In this document: positions 42,101-45,505 of the stretch, one piece after another | Layout of the letters: each line of letters opens with the position of its first letter | How positions within the stretch are numbered: position 1 is the first letter of the stretch | Source of the DNA: CAYPNP01 sp964412195 | GTDB taxonomy: Bacteria; Acidobacteriota; JAAYUB01 | NCBI GenBank assembly: GCA_964412195.1 | Contig: CAYPNP010000019.1 | Coordinates: 1 to 64,000 of the forward strand | DNA length: 64,000 nt | Reading direction: 5' to 3' | Notes under the pieces: model-generated | What the model was told of the DNA's origin: nothing | What the model saw: only the letters and a program-made list of their open reading frames with translations | Databases searched by the model: none | Made by a program: the position numbers and the translations under genes

Positions 42101-44244
42101 AATTGGACGCCTCCGGCCAGATCGTGCCGGGCACCGAGGCCTCCCGCCTGCACTTCACCTGGGACGTGACCGGCCGCCTGCGGCAAGAGCACCGGATCAC
42201 GCCGGCGGCGGGCGGTGAGCCTGAGCAAACCGAATTGATGGCGGAGTTCGGCTACGACTACGCCGGCCGCCGGGTGCGCCACGACGGCCGCTTCGTGTTC
42301 CTGGGCGACGGCGCCGGCGGCCCCGGCGACCCGGTCCCGTCCGACACCCGCTTCTATGTCTATGACCAGCAGAGCTGCCTGGCCGAATACGCCCCCGACC
42401 CGGCCCAACCGGCGGATCCCTCGGCCCTGGTCAAGACCCGCCAGTATATTTACGGCAGCGAGCTGATCTCCGCCGAATCTTGGATTGCCTCTGACCAGTC
42501 CCCCGCCCCCAAGTCCCAGGTCCCGTCTCCCAGTTCCCAGGCCCCAGGTCCCAGATCCCAATCCCCAGGTCCCAGTTCCGTCTTCTACCACCAGGACGCC
42601 CTCGGCTCCACCGTCAACCTGACCGCCGGTGGCGATGTCCCCGGCGGCCCCGCCGCCGGCGCCGTCACCGCGAGCTACCTCTACGACGCCTGGGGCAACT
42701 ACCGCGAGCTGGACACCACCGACCCGGCCGACCCCGGCAATCCCCTGTTCGACGCCACCCCCGACCTCGGCCCCGACGGCCTCTACGCCTGGGACTCCTA
42801 CCTCTCCACCATCCAATTTGCTTTTGATCCGGCGAGCCTCGAGCTTCCAGCCCCGAGCCTCGCGGATTGGAACCGCTTCACCTACACCGGCCACGAATTC
42901 GACCCCGAGACGGGCCTCTACTACTTCAAGGCCCGCTTCTATGATCCCGAGCTGGGCCGGTTCTTCTCGGCGGATGAGGATCTGGGTGAATATTCAGTCC
43001 CTCCCAGCCTTCATCGCTTCACATTCTGCTTCAACAGCCCTCTCCGATACGTGGATTTTACGGGCCATAGCCCCTGGGACAGGATCCGACAGCTCATTCA
43101 GCAGGCTGCCAATTCACAAATCGGACTCCGGGTGCAAATGCTTACCTCGGGGATGCGCACGTTGGATGCGAATTTGCGGCAACGATCGGCGGAGATGGGT
43201 CTCGGAGCAGCGGAGTCCTTGTCCAACATGGTCACCCAAGGAGGGACTGCCCGCGAGAAGGCCAAGTTCGTGGAAGCGGCCCGCCAGTATCGGAGCGGAG
43301 AAAGGAATCTCTTCAAGATCGCTTCCAGCGCAGAGAAAGCTGGGGACACAGCTCAAAAGGATTGGCGGACCGCAGAGGGCTACAGCCGAGCCAGGGAGAT
43401 CTACGGCAAGACGGGCGATCTGAAACTCGCCCTCAAGGGCGGAGCCCAGTGGGGATTCTACAATGCCGGTCAATCAGTAATTCCCGCCGAAGAGTGGGAA
43501 GTGATCAGGGATTCCAATGCGACTTGGGATCAAAAGGTGGTTGCTTATGCCAGTGGAGCCGTGAAATGTGCTTCGATCGGCATGACCGTGCAACCTGTGG
43601 CGGGTGCTATCGCAGGCAGGATCACCTCCCGATTCGGCACCTCTGCCGCAGTGAATGCGGTGGAACGTGCGGCGGGAAGAGAAGTAACTGAAGTTTCTGG
43701 ACGGGAAGTGGTGGTTGTTGCAGAAAAGGTAGAGGGAACTCCTGTTGGAAAAACTGCCTCTGGTGTTTTTGAGAATGAGATTGTATCAAGTAATCCACCT
43801 GCAGTTGTCTCAGGAAGAGATATTATTGAACAGATGCGAGATGTGCGAGGGCGGTTTCTACCTAAGGAAGGAGGCGAACTACGTCCTGGAGGCCCATTCG
43901 AAGAACAAGTTGGAACCGTGCTTCACGAGATCAATCAAGATGTGGTTCACCATATCCGAATACGTACGGAAAGCGGAATAGTAGTTGAAGTGGATTATGC
44001 AAGCAGGAATCAGATTACGAGTACTTTAAAATTGACGGAGGCTAAGGGATCTGAGACAGCAGGATTTACGACAAATCAAAGATCTGGATATCCAGATATT
44101 CGAGAATCTGGGGGGACAGTCGTGGGTAGCGGATCAGAAGCTTTTCCAACAGGTATGAAAATACCTCCAACTCCGGTAAGGGTTATACGCCCCTCATTAC
44201 TCGATCGTCTAACAAGAATGCGCCATGCCAGTGGAGGAAGATAA
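27166..44244 (+). CDS. Giant secreted Rhs/YD-repeat polymorphic toxin with PD-(D/E)XK-like nuclease tail
   Basis: A 5692-aa protein; the ATG at 27166 has aaggaagg upstream. A hydrophobic signal lies at residues 38-53 with probable cleavage at VLA-D. Order: WFPITRLS surface domain like the FG-GAP protein's (60-520); Ig-like units (527-770); carboxypeptidase-regulatory-like domain (about 880-955); Big_5 domain (about 1680-1780); a (GGS)n linker (about 1841-1860); a second Big_5; a propeller-like region (about 2425-2825); then YD repeats from about 3110, with the core motif ETGLYYFKARFYDPELGRF near 5250. The tail (after about 5275) has a helical pre-toxin region and ends with VEVDYAS, LTEAKGSETA and GGTVVGSG, resembling REase-fold Rhs toxins. 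The YD repeats should form a cocoon releasing the tail into target cells. No VgrG, PAAR or T6SS gene is present, so export probably uses Sec. Repeat cassettes interrupt the frame region in several places without stops. The tail is visibly richer in A+T than the core. Confidence 0.9.
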   Translation: MARMNTKTQESLGEVARLRLQPPLRPGVSIRPGSGARAFLTLLCLLALGAAVLADRAWFPITRLSGTSSDGVLQLANPDAAPRTVSIWFCFPDQWLESTPIPLTLAPRTVLEKDLSALWQGLPVTPSGQPGFLVVDDPAGARALLVLPECPADFSLSKSGDSTLDSKQAEPELEKGQPGSRSGPYPIYPAAPSSQSWAVYQRAGTGTTTSLLLANPSAQPLTLALSVSGTDGQVLASGSLTLPAHGVQAVPVNDALFPGATLPASGIVRLDGGAPFLCRVFYRDDGVLLPVAAAPAAAGPSGHFVPEFSRFLRFGDGDRLLLANPGPQPLTVTVRQFNGGGWAMGSRSLTLAGGEFLVRSATELFSGNGWWGFDTYAVIEAPAGQTLLWSAVISGGRKAGRMVPGVLSAAAPSGEWLFAKTRLFQNVRLYNPHDHAVTITLSQYTSQGELWRSENFTLGPRERRIEWFGGPWDCFWDWFYNLSSLIRVESAEPVYAWSWMGDTGLAGAVPRWGMPAAGPDGPDEPAVAISSPADGAVLDASPATVTGTFSGPVARVFVNTVEASLSGSAFSAGIPLLPGENLLVARAETADGAAAEARVTVHFHPPLAVHIDLPADGAFVSGLSVDVSGRVSPWASGVTVNGLSAVVSGETFAVAGVPLAVGSNTLTAVADAPWGGSVQHSVTVVCDPAFGVAIASPSPDAWVTGLPVAVSGTASPSVQAVAVNGRPAVLSGGVFTAAVALAEGYGRAITATGSRSGETTTDQAIVNVDLNAPRVELRLPPAVMRGRVLEAVIEVSDEVDVSGVSLAVDGLPLAPPMALLPSAMSPGYFARWTVQVAVPLDAPSALVFQVTAEDPAGHRTEAEAPVTVIAPEATGAFVLGEAFRADSGLPLDDAPVSLCGGAAKTRSDLRGEYLLPVAPGPADVQIVRDGFLPVWRRVAAVDGVGTVALDARLLPVDSASATVGTAGGQLISSTVGYSLDVPSGSLSALTELRLTAMPPLALAQVLAPGWSPWGAADVQPWDAAFTVAARLTTPWVLPDDSEGRDWMLLRFDESRREWQRVEPLSYAKSAGSGTSAASDKRNGNGETAKRRNGASVPTVTGHRSSVGFSFDIVSGGQFVLAVADPPPTEPSEIPEIGEWLEPSFAVLDGEALEAAGEVHPEALPAGAGMVAVADLSLDADPPAPSGVVVSAMFRQAYTYSGSAGSGASDSLEGRRYVQDLLLYRLPGDDAKKVEAKFDETGDGRRETGDKNDSINQGIPDDHSDKGLQRLDRLAEGNGSGASGVQAGPKTAARGDLRFDQPDPAGRSIDSSQHRRRASPAPSSGIQPAPGDRPWQSGRIRHADDLGSEAGLSVGGGRGTARVGNDRDPAASSGTYPEPGQTSDPLTPVRKGSQHKDNWLLSPDSRLPTPVSISFPIAPIEEIPPALLSEGEIDVDILPDRENTRGVVASGPVTEVSDGCGGTATFGPAGLPDGAWVDFRPLDLSAVAPPAGSDLEPVAAFHLESSSPLPVDTAVALAAPATEADILSFYRVIRWGSEHLYAYACPAARQGGVVVSLSVPPGGTPLPTAFPGLASGGDFVLCRLSRAPVFAGGVVAGSPDLPAPEPAFTLVRSAACPVVSPVSMDGAWFLQTFADPGEPAEVTALDESHGLAATGSASWTAPWTYQPLALVLAPRVPAVAATEPWSGQIGVTLQPVLRITFDDEIVPASLQPGDLQLAGPQGSVSLGALRLDDDGRTVSAAPLRPLAPSTAYTVTVGPNVENRWGRPMAAAHSFSFTTAASTGGTGSGSGSSTADISITADLAAGTLTIRASACPIPPGGRLKVINMTTGEVRIFTSCPTAGSGGSGGSGGSGGSGGSGGSGDGLWLTISGSPYDDLTIVVETASGEQLALVRQPVISDPASGYTYVGPSGGTVSDPTGQVLLTIPPDALPHTVRVKLQHFPDTVPHPPLEGEATRYRFGGRVILESDYTGKTRKELELSFPAPSFAAEGSRFLAVSALEIPDDQGQPVTLQNAVVTATVRQGRVCHDCPPFSGLDLVSLTMDYFMVQGPWAFVAGRVVDTAGQGVGGAVVAAGSTFMAGQGATVANDGGGFTLLVTSAESNPVDLVPVRAYDPRTGRRGQSVAVGASNVLMEWQQFYPQARLYTAQVTISSDPAGEDRVPIELGPVEVEAGCCSETEFQVDTAATLIFRASHEVAPDRQIRFRLRTVEPCHYAAAKLVLSSGQELALAVETADGQDGGDVLTTQAVLPPQLGHIQLVIAAWDGANNTSSRSWDFQVVDNAGTIQPQPWRPFITRIQPADGATMVSCDVQPSIGFSEPVLLDDFLALLQQPNPPLRLVEAVSGDAVDIMVTAWGVYISQNVTYYTDLRIQPLSPLSPDAGYRLELDLAGCASIADTQQEALDTAGLPPTLTAGFHTFRPVSVFDETGNIAATDRVAVVGSFVFVLAEQNHPNPLQRSALQVWELPALSAPVKRLEAALPLHAMDLDVRLNEDRDYEVSLICAAGWEEFNSVLLSYRLSDSAIRSGDATGLSLEAAATLATPSMGATPVELARTGDDLYVAVTGLGVRALNLSRLRVRTSEAAARGREVLADALLPAKGLNFDEGELLTSPGQCLGLDWFTLQSHRFVAVADGSTTGTPSQPRQGLLSVVEDPQTAAPLPSVRPDEHPFLCAVEAIAPTVRIRQVLVRSVATYRWHGEEQTTPLILAVGDTPEFPTWLGVYQMALENEALRLRLMFEADLDRYALLAPSGDDFLLVADGSYASVRLGDFDAVGDQGPLAPWFALEGLYAGDAALADGLLFNARGREGLGVYALSALARLLGLDEPRVGEPIHTYRRHLPVVRQYEPGTIHVEGYRLVPGLKFHYEVIPADLAGDREEICFAGETGCLFTFPQAADSIGDSSTRHVYTQAVDIPSAEVGKEDPCQDFYHFGVKPAPVNGTVRVERQAGGGRYDPLVSSWPEAVALEELIDLYTPVVACRQEMVRGRQFCDPGQEAWQRQAAILQYRANFKTRLRTVSVCPPDRLDLPVHVKSCNFETMLGDVEILPLLGTPARVGLLDDLPALAAGVYYLRLDVEAVDYPGVADVFWVRLDVGEHSSRSAEIGKNYCQGVDLQEGYYLSQHTDLQLEDKGLPLELSRSWTSAAMHPDFGPLGEGWQASTRMMLLRDGGGDFLVQGGDGGGTRFRPQPDGTLRPERGIHASLVRDGDAYVLTTKSNKRYVFGSRTKDGIGNIAEHNLAYIDYMEDFDGNRLTWLYAADGLGRVTAVEHSSGSRLVFEYERSRFGWRIRTATLMSAAGDPGQSASYSYGECGELSRVELSGVPERPAGTQAGGPVRIEYGYTADTDPQARYRLATVSGPNPGNLLSIFYAGAGKTGARDAQDSRRVDRLLEGSQAEPPLTRFDYDFSTYGWQSGHTTVTDPRGYTDQYFFSADGFLSARRNALGKETAYTRWEGGCENLVARETQPDGRILVYSYDTRGNRVEETDTPAGGGTPAVTRAEYHPVFNIKTYEQTPLGTVRRWTLDAATGHVIGLTETAGGVSRTSAYEWTAGNLTAAVDPRGGRTVYEDHDRHGRPKRIVDPAGRISVQEWNDWGELTDARGPLGQETHTEYDAHHRPVRVQGTNGLTGGLSVMIEEALEYYPGGQLYRRVSGGEAAGPHLTETVLLDDRDQPQSTSVTFDDPLDGATVTISEHFIYDGNGNVVSRTDPEGREHTFTYDLLNQETGHWADGRQVSAQAYDEFGLKRKVAERDAYGRLRRFAYDGFGRRAWEILGPIGEHDRAPAAPPPDFAAAPVAGHFTRGWLYDLEGRVVAELDGAGSVRRFGYDGFGRKVVEETVLDAADPGRNLRTEWDYDPAGNPVEERDVVHGRIARFTYDAADRVLTRELDAAPGRAVPGGVELPYRWQYEYRDGESAANPDGGARVTEENLQSGVRRETLRDAAGRTWRERLVDGAHALDLVASTRHDAFGNPVESTDPEGRIIRFEYTPNGWQRRQTDAEGFQTVQEYTLDGRVREVRRQADRAGAWLAARFAYDALGRPLREERLRPGSDPEEWYALRAYNYGNYVDAGEPGAEWTDTDALGRTTTHREDASGRETARVLPPNGGQNPEERFGYDGAGRTAYAMDRRGWVTKSFYDAAGRLTELREACEQVALGGKMAAVVAGGAKAVRIHYLDPLNRRVEWDQADRATRVTLDALGREVARERLDVDASLYQPEEIPGVVAAGWENYLDVVLERKFYDSDGRVVLEADAVGSSTAYEYDGAGRLLRRTEGLHLAADGVTPEATAATAAWEYAYDRVGNVLYEYNPRLEALYPGRTHPYFHHEYSPRNERTATTDADELTTTTEYDGVGRKAGVVSPLGHRTAYAYDEQDRLTAVTQGAEAAPADQAATSYRYDDAGPVRWQVDANGHAVERIYDAWDRVTELRQWLLPVSEIPVLAGTSGSPAKRSPDPAGKGSPGPPAPERSLTSNDTNAIQYGKTSPAPRVSSLESRASNPDFLSWTSAYDASGNLTATVDPDGRRVDRTYDSLSRLSTESFAWPSADPTALPDVPLGHAYTYDVTDNLLQVVEEKDVRSDWAAAGAGVVSGPPGARRAVAYTTRYRYDGLDRLEEQTDGYWGRTARFAYDRTGSRTAMYFPGETPPLIPGQPPPTAPSAAYRYDAARRLSSVHRNNPATAKLTASNASAWSFGNGETAKRRTGAVWSAGFQPAGMECGDEARGQMMASVQMKQRRITALEPRGAFSPDTDASAGARPSRPHDAAVPRAVPGAWAPSAGTADTRPEAASYADSPTHPFTHSPSAKTADTPIASYEFFADGLVHRIHYANGVVATYAYRDNGWVESIELRDGNNELLSRYFYTYDPDGNRTQMAEVNATPARRAADPMWATPRETLYGYDHLGRLSWVKYPALGPDAPARRADYTYDLTGNRLTETEAELDGSGNPVRPIKQRTFAYNALNQVEFIRDALAPVRSVRYEYNLSGDTTAKIIGQLDASGQIVPGTEASRLHFTWDVTGRLRQEHRITPAAGGEPEQTELMAEFGYDYAGRRVRHDGRFVFLGDGAGGPGDPVPSDTRFYVYDQQSCLAEYAPDPAQPADPSALVKTRQYIYGSELISAESWIASDQSPAPKSQVPSPSSQAPGPRSQSPGPSSVFYHQDALGSTVNLTAGGDVPGGPAAGAVTASYLYDAWGNYRELDTTDPADPGNPLFDATPDLGPDGLYAWDSYLSTIQFAFDPASLELPAPSLADWNRFTYTGHEFDPETGLYYFKARFYDPELGRFFSADEDLGEYSVPPSLHRFTFCFNSPLRYVDFTGHSPWDRIRQLIQQAANSQIGLRVQMLTSGMRTLDANLRQRSAEMGLGAAESLSNMVTQGGTAREKAKFVEAARQYRSGERNLFKIASSAEKAGDTAQKDWRTAEGYSRAREIYGKTGDLKLALKGGAQWGFYNAGQSVIPAEEWEVIRDSNATWDQKVVAYASGAVKCASIGMTVQPVAGAIAGRITSRFGTSAAVNAVERAAGREVTEVSGREVVVVAEKVEGTPVGKTASGVFENEIVSSNPPAVVSGRDIIEQMRDVRGRFLPKEGGELRPGGPFEEQVGTVLHEINQDVVHHIRIRTESGIVVEVDYASRNQITSTLKLTEAKGSETAGFTTNQRSGYPDIRESGGTVVGSGSEAFPTGMKIPPTPVRVIRPSLLDRLTRMRHASGGR
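30413..30485. repeat. Short repeat insert inside the giant rhs gene: gaaacggc octamers then cggtcac heptamers
   Basis: Four perfect gaaacggc units (30413-30444) are followed 13 bases later by cggtcac, cggtcac, cggtcgt and cggtcgg (30458-30485). Neither unit length is a multiple of three, yet the host frame stays open and reads a basic, low-complexity peptide. The same gaaacggc octamer bounds the cassettes at 41207, 45870 and 50886. Confidence 0.85.
30879..31398. mobile_element. Cassette bounded by inverted heptamer arrays, carrying a four-helix-bundle gene
   Basis: The left end (30881-30912) is four perfect agacggg units plus agac. The right end (31367-31398) is three ctcccga units, one ctcccgt and ctcg. 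The right end's reverse complement reads agacggg followed by agtcggg units, so the ends are imperfect inverted repeats of about 32 bp, differing mainly by a/t in three units. Between them lies a complete plus-strand gene in another frame from the host rhs gene. The host frame passes through the whole 520 bases without a stop, joining LLLYRLPGDD on one side to FPIAPIEEIPP on the other. No transposase or target-site duplication was recognised. Confidence 0.7.
30944..31321 (+). CDS. Four-helix bundle protein (S23 / 23S rRNA intervening-sequence / Avd-like family)
   Basis: A 125-aa protein from ATG 30944, with agggg eight bases upstream. It has the full family signature: YKDLIVWQKAMDLVPAVY, EETYGLTSQIRRAAVSIPAN, IAEGQARR and then IARGSLAELDTLMILAVKLGYL. 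Length is normal for the family (about 115-130). Known members are encoded inside intervening sequences of 23S rRNA genes or as the Avd subunit of diversity-generating retroelements; they form basic pentameric barrels that bind nucleic acid. Many stand-alone members have no known role. Here it lies wholly inside the giant rhs gene in frame +2 relative to the window while the host uses frame +1. No reverse transcriptase is nearby. Whether it is expressed from within the rhs mRNA is unknown, but the intact ORF with its own ribosome-binding site suggests it is or recently was. Confidence 0.82.
   Translation: MTTQTKGYKDLIVWQKAMDLVPAVYKLARRLPREETYGLTSQIRRAAVSIPANIAEGQARRHRAEFSQHLGIARGSLAELDTLMILAVKLGYLSEADVELLGSAMIEIRRLLQGLIQSLDKQAIH
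32686..32746 (+). repeat. (Gly-Gly-Ser)n-coding tandem repeat in the giant rhs gene
   Basis: About seven 9-bp units ggcggctcc/ggcggttcc encode a Gly-Gly-Ser linker between a calcium-poor beta domain and the next region of the Rhs protein. Unlike the 7- and 8-bp repeats, this one is in register with codons and uses synonymous variation, so it looks like a true protein linker. Confidence 0.9.
41207..41530. mobile_element. 324-bp cassette bounded by inverted octamer arrays (copy 1, in giant rhs)
   Basis: The left end is gaaacggc x3 and gaaccggc (41207-41238). The right end is cgattcac, cgactcac, ccattcac, ccattcac (41499-41530), whose reverse complement gives gaatcggt-like units, so the ends are related inverted octamers. 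The interior holds tggagcgccggcttccagcc and the palindromic element at 41272-41348. It sits between the YD text YRYDAARRLSSV and IASYEFFADGLV. The length is exactly 108 codons and the frame is kept. The encoded peptide is Ala/Pro/Arg-rich and unlike Rhs sequence. Confidence 0.75.
41272..41348. repeat. Palindromic element, copy A (inside giant rhs)
   Basis: The left arm ggagtgcggtgatgaggcgc and right arm gcgccgaatcaccgctttgg are imperfect inverted repeats around a variable centre of about 35 bases. Translated in the host frame it gives MECGDEA...RRITALEPR. Confidence 0.75.
42283..42941 (+). repeat. 659-bp block identical to 47072-47730
   Basis: From gacggccgcttcgtgttcc to gcccgcttcta the giant rhs gene and the first downstream module match base for base as far as I can read, including the third-codon positions and the heptamer insert at 42495-42580. 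Divergence begins sharply on both sides. A shorter part (about 155 bp, 52281-52437) is shared also with the second module. This is the Rhs core just upstream of the toxin-tail junction. Confidence 0.9.
42495..42580. repeat. Heptamer (ccaggtc-type) array inside the Rhs core; second copy at 47284-47369
   Basis: Units such as ccaagtc, ccaggtc, ccgtctc, ccagttc, ccaggcc, ccagatc repeat every seven bases. Read in frame they give a Ser/Pro/Gln/Gly stretch between YGSELISAESW and VFYHQDALGS. The last module (54532 gene) lacks it at the same site and the 49922 gene carries a shorter agccccg-type version. Confidence 0.85.
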
Positions 44245-44912
44245 TGAAGGAGATACAACAGCAACTAATTGAACAGATATCAACTGTTCTGGAGCAATAT
44301 AGATTTCGATATATTGCGTGTAGAGAGTTATTTGTCAATACCGTTGGTGAAAAATCATTTCGTTTTCAAGTTCGGTGTCTCAGAGCAAAGGGAGGATTGC
44401 TAATCGAACCAGCCGTGGGCGTGCGAATTGAAGTTGTTGAAAAGATCTTCCATCGTACATCAGGATTCGAGCCAGAGTATCAACAGTGGACTCCGACACT
44501 CGGGGCAGAAATCTGGCGCCTTGAAGGCGATCCAACCGCGTTTCAATATCCCCTGACCAGAACCGAAGATATAGCGGGTGTCGCGAAGCATCTAATAACC
44601 GATTTTCAAACAAAAGCACTTGATTACTATACTGAGTATTCATCTCTTCAGTCTATCGATCAGGTTCTGAACCACAATCCATCTGAGAAGACACCTCATC
44701 GAATGATGGAATGGTTACGGGCATCAACGGGTTTAATCGTCGCTCGTCTTGTGGATAGAAGAAATTATAATGAGCTAACGAACGTATATTTAAAGACACT
44801 ACACAAACTCGATAGAGGATTCTATCTTCCCCAATTCACTGCGTTGATCAAGGATTTACATGATGTTGAACCACTACCTAAATCGAGTTTGAATGATTGT
44901 CCTCGGGAGTAA
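44244..44912 (+). CDS. Probable immunity protein for the giant Rhs tail
   Basis: A 222-aa cytoplasmic protein with no signal peptide. Its ATG overlaps the rhs stop by one base (taatg), indicating translational coupling, as is usual for toxin-immunity pairs. The sequence (MKEIQQQLIEQISTVLEQYR..., MEWLRASTGLIVARLVDRRN) is not assigned by me to any named immunity family. It is clearly richer in A+T than the Rhs core, as are the last 180 codons of the toxin tail, which points to their arrival as one unit. By position it should bind and block the REase-like tail of the 5692-aa protein. It could instead be an accessory protein, but that is less likely. Confidence 0.75.
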   Translation: MKEIQQQLIEQISTVLEQYRFRYIACRELFVNTVGEKSFRFQVRCLRAKGGLLIEPAVGVRIEVVEKIFHRTSGFEPEYQQWTPTLGAEIWRLEGDPTAFQYPLTRTEDIAGVAKHLITDFQTKALDYYTEYSSLQSIDQVLNHNPSEKTPHRMMEWLRASTGLIVARLVDRRNYNELTNVYLKTLHKLDRGFYLPQFTALIKDLHDVEPLPKSSLNDCPRE

Positions 44913-45478
44913 TGTGGACTTCTTCAAGAGGCTACAGAAATTGACCAAAAATGATGGCCTCGTAATAAGTCACCCGGCCAGCGGGTAGGCGGCGGGGGGA
45001 CAAACGATTGATCGGGACCGGCCGGAACCTATTCCGGCCGCAGTCCGGAGGCGGGTTCTCAAGATTCGGATCGGCTCTTTGAAAACTTCGTTCCAACAGC
45101 GGCCGAGAGGCGCCCAAACGGGATAAGGTAAATAATCTTTCGCACATTTGTGGGTGAGAAGGGGTAGTCTATTGTAATGCTCCCCATAAACTGGACACGG
45201 GGATGAGGTGTTAAATGTGGACGACCGAGGCGAGGAAGATAGATAGAGCACTGAATGCGATCGCCGCGGAGCGGGGTCCTCAAGACGAAAGCAGGCGGTC
45301 CGCATTAATGACAACGCAGCCGGGGCATGTGGTGACGGGCGATGGTAACAATTCCGTTCTTCGCCCTTGTGCCCGGTTTCGATCCTTGACAACTGAATAG
45401 TCAGACGAGCTGATTCCAGAACGAAGACGACTTTCGGTAGACAAGAGTGGGGCGGGCAGCCCCACTCCATTTTTTCCC
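44913..45478. other. Gene-free spacer between immunity gene 1 and the first displaced Rhs module
   Basis: No convincing gene. It holds a perfect 9-bp hairpin (cggccggaa-ccta-ttccggccg, 45019-45040) without a T-run, a ctccccataaactggacac stretch at 45180-45198 that resembles an IS3-family end, and a short open frame (45215-45400) with no family signature. A terminator closes it at 45445-45475. I see it as debris of past insertions. Confidence 0.5.
45445..45475 (+). terminator. Rho-independent terminator before the first displaced Rhs module
   Basis: A 9-bp perfect stem (gagtggggc / gccccactc) with a 5-base loop is followed by ca and six T. Rhs homology begins four bases later at 45479, so transcription from the giant rhs operon should stop here, unless it reads through. 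Confidence 0.85.
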
Positions 45479-45505
45479 TTTGACCGCAACGACAACCTGA
45501 CGGAG

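Noticed and set aside
27166..44244. T6SS Rhs effector
   Set aside because: No PAAR domain at the N-terminus, no VgrG or chaperone gene, and a Sec-type signal instead.
45215..45400. Possible transposase remnant (MWTTEARKIDRAL...)
   Set aside because: It has no DDE, HTH or other recognisable motif. Kept only as an unassigned open frame within the spacer.
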